From Chitinophagaceae bacterium (GTDB lineage: Bacteria > Bacteroidota > Bacteroidia > Chitinophagales > Chitinophagaceae), in assembly GCA_947455605.1 (NCBI GenBank), contig CANGOX010000005.1, positions 1-64,000 on the forward strand: a DNA stretch of 64,000 bases, written 5' to 3'. Every line of letters begins with the position of its first letter. Position 1 is the stretch's first letter. Position numbers and translations under genes: made by a program. Of the stretch, positions 27,278-36,908 are shown in pieces. Below the pieces are notes generated by a model. The model was given only the letters and a program-made list of their open reading frames with translations, did no database searches and had not been told where the DNA came from.

Positions 27278-27715
27278 TTACTCCTCGTATTTTTTCTTCT
27301 TCTCCGGCTTAAACGCTAGCTGTTCCAATAATGCTTCCGGTGTAGGATTTTTTGTTAATGAGAGAGCTATCTGGAACAATGCAAAATAGATCAGTACCGT
27401 AGCCAATAGTTCTCCCCACAACATCCAGTAACCCCAAAATGCATAAACAGTCCCTTTCTCGGGATGTTCTGTTTCATAGATCACTTCTGTTCTATCCCCT
27501 TGTTTCCATTCGCGCAGAAAATAACGGGCATCCACTGCATATTTTTTTCCGGCCTCCTGAAAAACAGCTTTGGGGATCTTTATGCCTGCAGCACTATCGG
27601 GTAACCATTCTATGTAGGCCGGTGATTTTTCCCCATCAAGATAATCTGGCTGGCGGGTGAAAAAAAGATAACATCCGAAACAAACCAGATATAGTATAGT
27701 GATTGATTTATACAA
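27278..27715 (-). CDS. Small membrane protein, hypothetical
   Basis: A 145-residue protein with two hydrophobic segments: residues about 4-20, and 95-118 (WGYWMLWGELLATVLIYFALFQIALSL), with a roughly 70-residue exposed part between and a Lys/Glu tail. The start is TTG at 27713-27715; no ATG lies nearby in frame. The exposed region (AYIEWLPDSAAGIKIPKAVF) is consistent with a small periplasmic domain. I do not recognise the family. It lies downstream of smc in the same direction, 76 bases after it. Confidence 0.65.
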   Translation of the reverse strand: MYKSITILYLVCFGCYLFFTRQPDYLDGEKSPAYIEWLPDSAAGIKIPKAVFQEAGKKYAVDARYFLREWKQGDRTEVIYETEHPEKGTVYAFWGYWMLWGELLATVLIYFALFQIALSLTKNPTPEALLEQLAFKPEKKKKYEE

Positions 27716-27791
27716 AACTGCTACTGAGGTTTACATGAAAACAGGATCAGAAGTATTGCTCCTGATCCTGTAAATATTTACAAAATGCAAA

Positions 27792-30700
27792 TTAATTTGC
27801 CAGACTTCTGAAATCCACCGGTACCAGTTTACTTACACCCGGCTCCTGCATGGTTACCCCATAGATCACATCTACCGCACTCATAGTCTGTTTGTTGTGC
27901 GTTACAATGATGAACTGTGAGTTATCACTGAACTTCTTGATCATCTGTGTAAACTTGCCTACGTTAGCATCATCCAGTGGTGCATCCACCTCATCCAGTA
28001 TACAGAACGGTGCTGGTTTGATCAGGTAGATAGAGAACAATAATGCCGTTGCGGTCAAAGTTTTCTCACCACCACTTAACTGGGTGATGGATGATGGACG
28101 TTTACCCTTTGGTTTGGCAATGATCTCAATCCCGGTTTCGGCAAGGTTCTCCGGATTAACCAGGATCATATCTGCCGTATCTTCTTCTGTAAACAATGCC
28201 TTGAACACTTTCTGGAAATTCTCACGCACCTGGTTGAAAGTATCCAGAAACTGCTGGTTGGCAGTTGCTTCTACTTCCTGTATGGTTTGTAAGAGACTTT
28301 CTTTGGCAGAAACAAGATCATTCTTCTGTTCGAGGATGAACTCGTAACGTTTTTTCATTTCCGTATACGCTTCAATAGCCGTAGGGTTTACCTCACCCAT
28401 ATTATCAAGGCGCTTGCGCATTCTGTCTGAGCTTGCCTGTAATTCTTCCAGGGCAATATTGGTTGTTCTTTCCTGATCCAGAATTTCATCCAGTTCAACT
28501 TTGAATTCAACAATCAACCTTTCTTTCATACCGGCCAGCTGCAGTTTCAATTCATTCAGTCTGTCTTTGATACCGGTTACAAGGTGATCGATATTCTCCT
28601 TACTCTTCACTTTCATCCGAAGTTCACTTTCCTTTTCCTGTAAAGCATTACGAAGATTATAGTAGGCCTGATCTGCTTCATTCAGTTTCTTCTCTTCCTC
28701 ATCTTTTTTACGCATCATTTCCAGCAACAGTTCTTCAGAGCCGATCAATGCTTTTTCACCTTCGGTGATATCTGCAGAAGCTTCCGACAACTGAGTGGTA
28801 TTGGTAGTGATCTGGATATGCAGATCATTCAATTGATTTTCTTTGAAAACCAGTTCCTGCTGCAGTGTAGTGATCTTACTTTGCTGGCGTGTAAATTGGA
28901 GATTGGTTTCATTATACTGAACCGATGCAAAATTATAATCGTACTCAGATGATTGATAATCCTGTTCAACCGTTTTCAATTCTTCCGTGGTAGCTTGTAA
29001 CTGTTCATTCAGCGACTGGAACTCTTCACGGGTTGATGCGATTGCATCATGCTCTGCCTGCAAACGCATATCAATATCTTCCAGTCTCTGTAAACCATTC
29101 TGCTGTGCAGCCTGCAGGTTTTCAATGCGGTTCTTGGCTGCGAACACCTGGTTGGTTAACTGGTTGATCTCGTTCTCGGTCTGTTTGATCAGGTTCTCTT
29201 TCAACTGGTCGTTGAAAGCGATCACTTCATTGTGTTTTGCCTGGATATCAGATTTCAGCAGATTTACAATAGATTCCTGGTCAGCGATCTCTTCAGATAA
29301 TTTTTCCAGATTCTTGGCACGACCGATCTTCTTCCCTTCAAACAAACCAATGCTTCCTCCGGTTAATGTGTATTTACCTTTTACGTATTTACCATGTTTC
29401 TCCAGTACCACAGAACCATTACTGTTGGCCATCGCTTCATCATTCTCTGCGATATATACATTGCCCAACAGGTATTCTGCCAGTTTCCAGTATTGGGTAT
29501 CTACTTCAACAACATCCAATGCTTTGATGGTACCGGCAGGCTGGTGTGTATCCAGTCTGAAATCAGCAAACTTCTCCAACATGAAGAAATTGGCTTTTCC
29601 TTTTTTATGTGCATCCAGCAGGTGAACGGCTTGTAAACCTTCCTCCAGATTGTTTACTACGTAATAGTTAAGGTATGGTTCCAGTACATTCTCAACGGCA
29701 GTACGGTATTCTTCTTTTACATAAATGATATCGGAAAGGATCGGCGCTGCATGATTCCATTCAGGGTTCTTGTGCAGGAACTTGATACTCTCGGGATAGC
29801 CTTCCATTGAATCGATCAGGCTTTTCAACAGATTGAACTCATTACGTTTTGAATCGAGTTTACGGTTCTCCTCGTTCAACTCATTGCGTAATACTTCCAG
29901 TTGTGCCTGTGTTTCGAAGATCTGTTCTTTGGTCTTTTCCTGGTGTTCCTGTAATTGTTGAAGATCTATGCGTTTGGCATCGAGCGTGGCTTCTTTTTCT
30001 TCCAGCTCAACACTTAACTGCTGTAATTGTGCTTCGCGGTTTTGTTTTTCATCATTCAGCTGTGCCTGCGCTCTTTGCAGGTTAAGGATAGACGTATCAG
30101 CCACGGCTACTTTCTTCTCAGCATCAAACTGGTTGCGCTGGATCTGTTGGTAGCGGTTACGTAATGCATCCACACCACTTCTTTTTTCATCAAACACACG
30201 GCGCTTATCTTCTACATCAAATTTGGCGGCCTCTACTTTTTCGCTGAGGGTAGCCAGGTTAGCCTGCTCCTCACCTACCTGCATTTGTGTAAATTCAATC
30301 GAATCACCAATGGTCTTTAACTGCCCTTCTGCTTTTTCGAGGAATTCTTTTAATCCGGCTTCTTTTTCTTTCAGATAATGAAGTTTCTGTGTAGCCAGAT
30401 TTTTTTCGTTCTCCTTGGTACGCAGATCCTGTAAGTAATCATTGAACTCATGCTGCATACTCTGCAAAGCCCTTTCTTTTTCAATGAATCCTACTTTTTC
30501 CTGTTCAATGGCAGCTTCTTCCGTAGCGATCTCAGCTTCCAGCTGAAACTTCTTATTGGTTTCATCTTCCTGTTGTTCGTTCAGTTCTTTATAGGTAACA
30601 TTGAACCCTTCCAAAGCGGCTTTGGCCAGTTCAATGGCTACTTCTTTGTATTCTTTTTTGATCTCGTAGAACTTCTCAGCTTTTTTAGCCTGGCTCTCAA

Positions 30701-31313
30701 GGGTCTTTAACTGGTTATTGATCTCGAACAACAGATCTTCAATACGTGCCAGATCCTGCTCGGTTGCATCCAGTTTATTCTTGGCTTCCTTCTTACGGGT
30801 TTTGTAGATGGTGATTCCGGCTGCCTGTTCCAACATTCGGCGGCGGCTGTTCTCTTTATCTTTGATGATATCATCCACCATTCCCAATTCGATGATGGCA
30901 TAACTATCGGTGCTCACACCGGTATCGAGAAAAAGATTATGGATATCTTTTAACCTGCAGGTAACATCATTCAAACGATATTCACTTTCCCCATTCTTAT
31001 AAAAACGACGGGTTACGGTTACCGTATTAAATTCTGTTGGCAGCAGGTTTTTGGTATTCTCAAAAGTGAGACTCACCTCGGCCAATCCGCTAGGGCTTCT
31101 TGTTTTACTTCCATTGAATACGAGTGCCTCGAGGTTTTCACTTCTGAGTGCAGATATTTTCTGTTCACCAATTACCCAGCGGATGCTATCAATGATATTC
31201 GATTTTCCACAACCATTTGGACCGATGATACCGGTTATACCTTCGTCGAAGCTGACCACAGTTTTATCAGCAAAACTTTTGAACCCTTTGATTTCTAACG
31301 ACTTTAATCTCAC
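27792..31313 (-). CDS. smc: Chromosome segregation protein SMC
   Basis: A 1173-residue SMC ATPase, normal length. Walker A GPNGCGKSNIIDSI is near residue 32. Long coiled coils run about 170-500 and 680-1000 around a hinge (LNYYVVNNLEEGLQAVHLL...KYTLTGGSIGLFEG). The C-terminal head has the signature LSGGEKTLTATALLF, Walker B CILDEVDAPLDDANV and the D/H-loop FIIVTHNK. It forms the condensin-like ring that organises and segregates chromosomes; ScpA and ScpB partners are not here. Divergent from the glycosyltransferase pair; the 239-base gap is AT-rich without a feature I can name. Confidence 0.97.
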   Translation of the reverse strand: MRLKSLEIKGFKSFADKTVVSFDEGITGIIGPNGCGKSNIIDSIRWVIGEQKISALRSENLEALVFNGSKTRSPSGLAEVSLTFENTKNLLPTEFNTVTVTRRFYKNGESEYRLNDVTCRLKDIHNLFLDTGVSTDSYAIIELGMVDDIIKDKENSRRRMLEQAAGITIYKTRKKEAKNKLDATEQDLARIEDLLFEINNQLKTLESQAKKAEKFYEIKKEYKEVAIELAKAALEGFNVTYKELNEQQEDETNKKFQLEAEIATEEAAIEQEKVGFIEKERALQSMQHEFNDYLQDLRTKENEKNLATQKLHYLKEKEAGLKEFLEKAEGQLKTIGDSIEFTQMQVGEEQANLATLSEKVEAAKFDVEDKRRVFDEKRSGVDALRNRYQQIQRNQFDAEKKVAVADTSILNLQRAQAQLNDEKQNREAQLQQLSVELEEKEATLDAKRIDLQQLQEHQEKTKEQIFETQAQLEVLRNELNEENRKLDSKRNEFNLLKSLIDSMEGYPESIKFLHKNPEWNHAAPILSDIIYVKEEYRTAVENVLEPYLNYYVVNNLEEGLQAVHLLDAHKKGKANFFMLEKFADFRLDTHQPAGTIKALDVVEVDTQYWKLAEYLLGNVYIAENDEAMANSNGSVVLEKHGKYVKGKYTLTGGSIGLFEGKKIGRAKNLEKLSEEIADQESIVNLLKSDIQAKHNEVIAFNDQLKENLIKQTENEINQLTNQVFAAKNRIENLQAAQQNGLQRLEDIDMRLQAEHDAIASTREEFQSLNEQLQATTEELKTVEQDYQSSEYDYNFASVQYNETNLQFTRQQSKITTLQQELVFKENQLNDLHIQITTNTTQLSEASADITEGEKALIGSEELLLEMMRKKDEEEKKLNEADQAYYNLRNALQEKESELRMKVKSKENIDHLVTGIKDRLNELKLQLAGMKERLIVEFKVELDEILDQERTTNIALEELQASSDRMRKRLDNMGEVNPTAIEAYTEMKKRYEFILEQKNDLVSAKESLLQTIQEVEATANQQFLDTFNQVRENFQKVFKALFTEEDTADMILVNPENLAETGIEIIAKPKGKRPSSITQLSGGEKTLTATALLFSIYLIKPAPFCILDEVDAPLDDANVGKFTQMIKKFSDNSQFIIVTHNKQTMSAVDVIYGVTMQEPGVSKLVPVDFRSLAN

Positions 31314-31552
31314 GTCTATCCTGTTTAAGTACCTGCGAACATACAGTAAAAACAGCGACTATTTGCCTGTGCAAAAATTTCCTGTGTATAAGAGGTGGAG
31401 AAGTAACCCGATTGAAAAAGAAGATATTAATAAAATAATTGCAATTATCTGACTATCAACAAAATGCAATACATTTATTCCTGTTAAATTGTACATAAAT
31501 TTGGATAAACCGGTGTACAAAAACAAATACCAAAACATCAATTCCGTCTATT

Positions 31553-32638
31553 TTGTCAAAGATCATTTTTACGGTTACCAATGACCTGAGTTACGACCAG
31601 CGGATGCACCGGATTGCCGCCACGATGGCCGCGGCGGGGTATGCCGTTTTGTTGATCGGGAGAAAACGGAAAGATTCTATTCCTTTACAAACGGAATCCT
31701 ATTCTCAGGAGCGGCTCAGTTGTTTTTTTGATCGGGGTTTTTTGTTTTACCTGGAATATAACCTGAGGTTGTTCTTCTTCCTTTTATTTCAAAAAGCAGA
31801 AATCATTTGTGCGATCGATCTGGATACCATCCTGCCGGTTTATTTGGTTACCCTGTTGAAAAGAGAGAAACGGGTATATGATGCTCATGAAATCTTTACA
31901 GAGCAGAAAGAGATACTTACCCGGCCATTCATTCATTCCATCTGGCTGATGATCGAACGTTTTGCAGTTCCGAAATTTAAAAACGGATATACGGTTAACC
32001 ATTCCATTGCAAATGAATTGGAGAAAAGATATGCAGTGAAATATGTGTTGATCAGAAACTTGCCAAAAACGTATACGCTACCTGTTATTCCTCCACAACC
32101 AGAGCCATGGTTCTTATACCAGGGAGCCGTGAATGAGGGCCGTTGTTTTGAAACCTTGATACCCGCCATGAGAGAGGTGAATGCCAAACTGCTAATCTGT
32201 GGTAAGGGTAATTTTTTTGAACAAACCAGACAATTGATCATAAAATATGGTGTAGAGAACAAGGTGGCATTAAGAGGATATGTATCTCCGCAGGATCTTA
32301 TCAATATAACCCCATTTGCCTTTGCGGGTATTACCTTATTTGAGCGGGAAGGAATGAACCAGTATTATTCGCTATGCAACCGTTTCTTTGATTATACTAT
32401 GGCAGGCATCCCCCAGTTATGTGTGAACTATCCGGAATATGCGGTTTTCAATAAAGAATACCCGGTTGCCCTGCTCGTTGATAGTACAGATCCCAAAACC
32501 ATAGCTGAGGCGTTGAACAATTTACTTATGGATACTGTTCTATATTCAACACGCAGGGAAAACTGTCTGAAAGCAAGGGAAAAATGGAACTGGAAGCAGG
32601 AGCAGAACACCCTTATTCATTTCTATCATAATATATAA
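31553..32638 (+). CDS. Glycosyltransferase, GT-B fold (family 4-like)
   Basis: A 361-residue cytoplasmic GT-B enzyme. The N-terminal Rossmann half starts with IIFTVTNDLSYDQRMHRIAATM and includes YDAHEIFTE. The C-terminal donor-sugar half includes LLICGKGNFFEQ, LRGYVSPQDL and a final MAGIPQLCVNYPEY loop in place of the usual EAMAxGxPVI. The start is the TTG at 31553; upstream in-frame codons offer none. It forms a two-gene unit with the next glycosyltransferase, two bases downstream. The acceptor is unknown; surface glycan or lipid-linked sugar synthesis is likely. Confidence 0.86.
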   Translation: MSKIIFTVTNDLSYDQRMHRIAATMAAAGYAVLLIGRKRKDSIPLQTESYSQERLSCFFDRGFLFYLEYNLRLFFFLLFQKAEIICAIDLDTILPVYLVTLLKREKRVYDAHEIFTEQKEILTRPFIHSIWLMIERFAVPKFKNGYTVNHSIANELEKRYAVKYVLIRNLPKTYTLPVIPPQPEPWFLYQGAVNEGRCFETLIPAMREVNAKLLICGKGNFFEQTRQLIIKYGVENKVALRGYVSPQDLINITPFAFAGITLFEREGMNQYYSLCNRFFDYTMAGIPQLCVNYPEYAVFNKEYPVALLVDSTDPKTIAEALNNLLMDTVLYSTRRENCLKAREKWNWKQEQNTLIHFYHNI

Positions 32639-32640
32639 GA

Positions 32641-33777
32641 TTGGAGAAGCATTTACATATCATTTCTTTCAATGTGCCTTATCCCGCTGATTATGGCGGA
32701 GTGATCGACGTATTTTATAAACTACCTGCTTTTCAGGCGTTGGGGATAAAGATTCATTTACACTGTTTTGACTATGGCAGAGGCGCTCAACCCGAGCTGA
32801 ATAAATACTGCGAAACGGTTACATATTATGAAAGATATATCGGCCATAAAGGGATCTCCAACACAATGCCCTATATCGTTTCGAGCAGAAAGAATGAACA
32901 ATTGCTGGAGAACCTTTTAAAAGATGATCATCCCATTTTTATGGAAGGTGTGCATTGCACCTATCCTCTACTGGATGAGCGTTTCAAAAACAGAAAATGT
33001 TTTGTGCGGGTACATAATGTGGAATACCAATATTATCTCGACCTGTGCCGCAACACTTCATCCCCCGTTAAAAAATTATATTACTGGATGGAGAGTAAAC
33101 TCCTGAAAAAATACGAGAAGAAGATCGCTTCCAAAGCCGTTTTTTGGGGCACTACGGAAAAAGATGATGATGTATATAAAAAGGAACTCGGATGCAAGAA
33201 TATTGAACCTTTATCCTTGTATCTGCCCGATTGGAAAGTGCAATGTCTGGAGGGAATGGGCACCTATTGTTTCTATCATGGAGACCTGAGTGTGGATGCC
33301 AATGATAAAGCTGCTACCTGGTTATTAGAGAAAGTATTCTCACAAATGAAAGTGCCTTTTGTGATTGCCGGAAAAAATCCCTCAGGGAAATTAATGGAAC
33401 TGGCACATGCACAAACCCATACCTGTCTGGTAGCCAATCCCTCCGATAAAGAGATGCAGGATATGATCGCCAAAGCACATATCAATATCCTTCCTTCCTA
33501 TACCACAACCGGAATGAAAGTAAAACTGGTAAACAGTCTATTCAACGGACGACATTGCCTTGTAAATGAAGCTACGGTTGCCGGCAGCGGACTGGAATCT
33601 GCCTGTCATATCGGTACCACAGCCAACGCCTTCCGCGAGATCATTGCGCAATTATATCATCAGCCATTTACTGAGCATGAAATAACGTTGAGAAAAAGAT
33701 TGCTGGAAGGAATGTTCAACAATGAAGCCAATGCCAAGAAGCAGGTGAAATGGATCTGGGGGGAAGAGGTTTATTAG
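32641..33777 (+). CDS. Glycosyltransferase, GT-B fold
   Basis: A 378-residue protein with the N-terminus of GT4-like enzymes, HIISFNVPYPADYGGVIDVF, a central VRVHNVEYQYY motif (common in Bacteroidota mannosyltransferase-like proteins) and a C-terminal half with FVIAGKNPSGKL and INILPSYTTTGMKVKLVNSLF. It starts with TTG at 32641, two bases after the previous stop, so both are one operon. Likely adds a sugar to a surface polymer; donor and acceptor unknown. The stop codon lies inside the left arm of the repeat at 33776-33864. Confidence 0.85.
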   Translation: MEKHLHIISFNVPYPADYGGVIDVFYKLPAFQALGIKIHLHCFDYGRGAQPELNKYCETVTYYERYIGHKGISNTMPYIVSSRKNEQLLENLLKDDHPIFMEGVHCTYPLLDERFKNRKCFVRVHNVEYQYYLDLCRNTSSPVKKLYYWMESKLLKKYEKKIASKAVFWGTTEKDDDVYKKELGCKNIEPLSLYLPDWKVQCLEGMGTYCFYHGDLSVDANDKAATWLLEKVFSQMKVPFVIAGKNPSGKLMELAHAQTHTCLVANPSDKEMQDMIAKAHINILPSYTTTGMKVKLVNSLFNGRHCLVNEATVAGSGLESACHIGTTANAFREIIAQLYHQPFTEHEITLRKRLLEGMFNNEANAKKQVKWIWGEEVY

Positions 33778-33864
33778 TTCATTGGTTTACTCGTTTACTG
33801 GTTTATTAGTAGGAAACCCGCTTATTGGGCATACCAATAAACGAGTAAACCAATAAACTATCCA
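33776..33864. repeat. Inverted pair of 8-base repeat arms between convergent genes
   Basis: Left arm reads TTCATTGG, TTTACTCG, TTTACTGG, TTTATTAG (33779-33810). Right arm (33831-33864), on the other strand, reads TTTATTGG, TTTACTCG, TTTATTGG. The arms would form a long stem with a loop holding AAACCCGCTTATTGGGC. The left arm overlaps the last codon of 32641-33777; the right arm contains the stop of the FtsE-like gene (33858-33860). Confidence 0.9.
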
Positions 33865-34547
33865 ACAGCAACTGCGGCGCTATCAATCACCTTGCCACCT
33901 TCTGTTTTCAACATTCGTGAAGGATAGCGGTTGATGACAATAAAATCGTGGGTGGCCATGATTACCGTAGTTCCATAATCTTTGGCGATCTGGATGAGTA
34001 ACTGCATGATCTCATCACTGGTTTCGGGATCGAGGTTACCGGTTGGCTCATCGGCCAGTATTAATTTGGGAGAGTTTAGTAAGGCACGGGCAATATCTAC
34101 ACGCTGCTGCTCGCCTCCGCTCATTTCAAAAGGCATTTTGAATCCCTTGCTTTTCAATCCCACTTTATCCAATACATCATTGATCTTTTCCTCCATCAAA
34201 CGCTCGTCTTTCCACCCTGTGGCTTTTAATACAAAGCGGAGGTTCTCCTGCACATTTCTATCAGTAAGCAATTGAAAATCCTGAAACACCACACCCAGGT
34301 TTCGGCGCAGAAAGGGCACTTTTTTCCAATCCATATCACGCAGATCAAAGCCAACAACAGAAGCCTGACCCTCTTTCAAGGTAAGCTCACCATACAGGGT
34401 CTTCAGCAAACTGCTTTTACCTGTTCCTGTTTTACCAACAAGGTATACGAACTCACCTTTGTTAACGGTAAAATTCACGTTCTGCAATACCAGGTTATCG
34501 CCCTGGTAAATATTTGCCTGCTGGATGGATACAACGATGTCTGACAT
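33858..34547 (-). CDS. FtsE-like ABC transporter ATP-binding protein
   Basis: A 229-residue ABC ATPase. Walker [16 protein letters not shown] is near residue 37, signature [15 protein letters not shown], Walker [17 protein letters not shown] and switch His MATHD. It resembles FtsE and LolD/MacB-type subunits; the length and absence of a fused membrane part fit FtsE. In Bacteroidota the partner FtsX-like permease is often elsewhere, as here. FtsE/X transmits a signal to peptidoglycan hydrolases at division; the exact role here is inferred. Confidence 0.85.
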   Translation of the reverse strand: MSDIVVSIQQANIYQGDNLVLQNVNFTVNKGEFVYLVGKTGTGKSSLLKTLYGELTLKEGQASVVGFDLRDMDWKKVPFLRRNLGVVFQDFQLLTDRNVQENLRFVLKATGWKDERLMEEKINDVLDKVGLKSKGFKMPFEMSGGEQQRVDIARALLNSPKLILADEPTGNLDPETSDEIMQLLIQIAKDYGTTVIMATHDFIVINRYPSRMLKTEGGKVIDSAAVAVG

Positions 34548-34624
34548 AAGGCTAAATTACAATTTCTAACCAAGATTTCACCCGATACAGGTCTGAATAA
34601 AGGATTGCGCAGGTGAAAAGGCTG

Positions 34625-35800
34625 TTAATATTCATATTTCAACTCACCAAAACTCCCTTTAAGGGTGAGTATAGATTTCGCAGCGGGTTCTACTCTTCCG
34701 ATGATCTTTGCTTCAATGTTGAATGTTTCGGCTACTTTGATCATTTTTTCAGCGGCTGCCGCATTGGTAAACACTTCTAACCTGTGGCCCATATTAAACA
34801 CCTGGTACATTTCCCTGAAATCGGCACCTGAATTTTTCTGGATCAGTTGAAATATGGGTGGAATGGCAAATAGATTGTCTTTGATAATGGATAATGGCTG
34901 TGGCAGGTATTTCATGCATTTGGTTTGTCCGCCACCACTGCAATGGATCACACCGTTGATATCCTCAAAATATTCATCCACCAATAATTTCAATAAAGGT
35001 GCATAGGTTCTGGTAGGTGATAATAATAATTTACCAACGCTGATCTTTTCGCCATCGATTTCCAGTAAATCAGTCATTTTATTTTTACCGATATATACCA
35101 CTTCCTCACTCAGTTTTGGCTCGAATGTTTCGGGATATTTTTCTGCATAATATTTACTCAGCACATCATGTCTTGCGCTGGTCAATCCATTACTTCCCAA
35201 TCCGCTGTTGTATTCCGTTTCATAAGAAGCTTTCCCCGAACTGCCAAAACCCACGATCACATTACCTGAGGCGATCTTATCGTTGGTAACCAGTTTCGAT
35301 TTGGGCCAGCGTGCCGTCATGGTGCCGTTTACCGCAATGGTTCTAACCACATCTCCTACATCTGCTGTTTCACCGCCGAGGTATTGAATGTTTACACCAA
35401 AACTTTTGAGTACATCAAAGAATTCCTGTGTGCCATTGATCACGGCCTGTAATACTTCACCGGTAATGAGTAATTTATTTCTGTCGATGGTAGAGGAGAA
35501 CAATAGATTATCGGTAACGCCCACACAGAGCAGGTCATCCAGGTTCATTGCTACCGCATCCTGCGCTATGCCCTTCCAAACGCTCACGTCGCCGGTTTCT
35601 TTCCAGTAGAGATAGGCAAGGATACTTTTGGTGCCTGCGCCATCTGCATGCATGATATTTACCCAGTCCTGCTCGCCACATAAATAATCTGCATATATCT
35701 TACAAAAAGCATGGGGGTACAGGCCCTGGTCCAGCTTCTGGATCGCAGCATGTACTTCTTCTTTTTGAGCGGAAACACCTCGTTGAGCGTAGAGAGACAT
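34625..35800 (-). CDS. purM: Phosphoribosylformylglycinamidine cyclo-ligase (AIR synthase)
   Basis: A 391-residue PurM-type enzyme that closes the imidazole ring in purine synthesis. The ATG at 35798-35800 gives MSLYAQRGV; the open frame continues upstream only through repeat sequence. Blocks: HADGAGTKSILAYLY, AQDAVAMNLDDLLCVG, YLGGETADVGDVVRT, VIVGFGSSGKASYETEYNSG and VFNMGHRLEVF. It is the longer form seen in Bacteroidota. The start codon directly abuts the left arm of the repeat 35801-35929, so its leader is made of repeat sequence. Divergent from ribF. Confidence 0.93.
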   Translation of the reverse strand: MSLYAQRGVSAQKEEVHAAIQKLDQGLYPHAFCKIYADYLCGEQDWVNIMHADGAGTKSILAYLYWKETGDVSVWKGIAQDAVAMNLDDLLCVGVTDNLLFSSTIDRNKLLITGEVLQAVINGTQEFFDVLKSFGVNIQYLGGETADVGDVVRTIAVNGTMTARWPKSKLVTNDKIASGNVIVGFGSSGKASYETEYNSGLGSNGLTSARHDVLSKYYAEKYPETFEPKLSEEVVYIGKNKMTDLLEIDGEKISVGKLLLSPTRTYAPLLKLLVDEYFEDINGVIHCSGGGQTKCMKYLPQPLSIIKDNLFAIPPIFQLIQKNSGADFREMYQVFNMGHRLEVFTNAAAAEKMIKVAETFNIEAKIIGRVEPAAKSILTLKGSFGELKYEY

Positions 35801-35929
35801 TTTGGAATTTTGAAATTGGGAAATTGGGAAATTTTGGAATTGCTGCAAATGTAAGGATTAGCCATGAGGTCAAAAGAAACCAGCCCTTTCAATTTCCCAA
35901 TTTCCCAATTCCAAAATTTCCCAATTTTG
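35801..35929. repeat. Inverted pair of 8-base repeat arms between purM and ribF
   Basis: Left arm (35801-35842) reads GAATTTTG, AAATTGGG, AAATTGGG, AAATTTTG, GAATTGC. Right arm (35889-35929), on the other strand, reads AAATTGGG, AAATTTTG, GAATTGGG, AAATTGGG, AAATTG. They are separated by about 45 unique bases. The element sits between divergent genes, touching the purM start and ending six bases before the ribF promoter box. Confidence 0.92.
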
Positions 35930-35934
35930 TCCCT

Positions 35935-35942
35935 TACTTTTG
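35935..35942 (+). promoter_or_regulatory. -7 promoter box for ribF
   Basis: TACTTTTG fits TAnnTTTG and ends seven bases before the ribF ATG, leaving almost no leader. The upstream -33 region lies in the repeat arm. Confidence 0.6.
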
Positions 35943-35949
35943 CCCAACT

Positions 35950-36891
35950 ATGAGGGTACATCGTGAATTAGCGGGCTCATTGCCGGAATTTAACAGGGCC
36001 GTGGTTACTATCGGAACTTTTGACGGGCTGCATATGGGCCACCGGAAGATCATTGCACAGCTGAAAGAAGAAGCTGCCCGTATCGGTGGCGAAACGGTGA
36101 TCATTACTTTTCATCCTCACCCCAGAAAGATCGTTTCCTCTGTACCGGGGGATATTAAATTACTCACTACTTTACAGGAAAAGATCAGCCTGCTGGAAGC
36201 TGCAGGTATCGATCATCTGGTGGTGGTGCCCTTTGACCATATTTTTTCGAACCAAACGGCTGAACAATATGTAAAGGATTTTCTGTACGCATACTTTAAG
36301 CCGCATACTGTGATCATTGGATATGACCACCGTTTTGGTAAAGGGCGGGAAGGTAATTATCAGCTGATGAAGGAGTATGGTAAAACGCTGGGATTTGAGG
36401 TGAAAGAGATATCAGAACAGATCATCAATGAGATCGTGATCAGTTCAACAAGGATACGGCATGCTTTAAAAGGCAATGATATTGCTGCCGCCAATCAGTT
36501 TTTGGGTTATCCTTATTTTTTTGAGGGAGTGGTGATCGAGGGAAATAAACTGGGGCGTACCATTGGTTACCCAACAGCCAATCTGCATATTTCCAGTGAG
36601 GAGAAACTGATTCCGGGCAATGGTGTATATGCTGTTACTGTAATAATCCCGAAAACATCTGAAACGAAAGTATACAAAGGCATGATGAATATTGGTCTCA
36701 GACCAACCGTTGATGGTAAGAAAAAAGTGATCGAGGTAAATATTTTTGATTTCGATGCAGATATCTACGGTCAAACCATTCAGGTACATCTTCAGGAATA
36801 CCTGCGCGGCGAAGTAAAATTTAACGGGCTGGATGAACTAAAGGAACAGCTACGAAAAGATAAACTCGCTGCCATAAATGTTCTGGCTTAA
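35950..36891 (+). CDS. ribF: Bifunctional riboflavin kinase / FAD synthetase
   Basis: A 313-residue enzyme making FMN and FAD from riboflavin. The start MRVHREL at 35950 follows the promoter box; the longer frame from 35824 is translated repeat. The N-terminal adenylyltransferase has TIGTFDGLHMGHRKI (HxGH) and GYDHRFGKGREGN, and ISSTRIRHAL. The C-terminal kinase has GRTIGYPTANL, GVYAVTV, GMMNIGLRPTV and HLQEYLRGEVKF. Single gene; RibF is cytoplasmic. Confidence 0.96.
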   Translation: MRVHRELAGSLPEFNRAVVTIGTFDGLHMGHRKIIAQLKEEAARIGGETVIITFHPHPRKIVSSVPGDIKLLTTLQEKISLLEAAGIDHLVVVPFDHIFSNQTAEQYVKDFLYAYFKPHTVIIGYDHRFGKGREGNYQLMKEYGKTLGFEVKEISEQIINEIVISSTRIRHALKGNDIAAANQFLGYPYFFEGVVIEGNKLGRTIGYPTANLHISSEEKLIPGNGVYAVTVIIPKTSETKVYKGMMNIGLRPTVDGKKKVIEVNIFDFDADIYGQTIQVHLQEYLRGEVKFNGLDELKEQLRKDKLAAINVLA

Positions 36892-36908
36892 ACAGCGCAT
36901 TCACGGCC

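Noticed and set aside
28987-29625. Long plus-strand frame opposite smc
   Set aside because: Antisense shadow of the SMC coiled coil; smc itself is certain.
35824-35949. N-terminal extension of RibF and, on the other strand, of PurM
   Set aside because: Both extensions are translated repeat arms; the promoter box at 35935 lies within the RibF extension.
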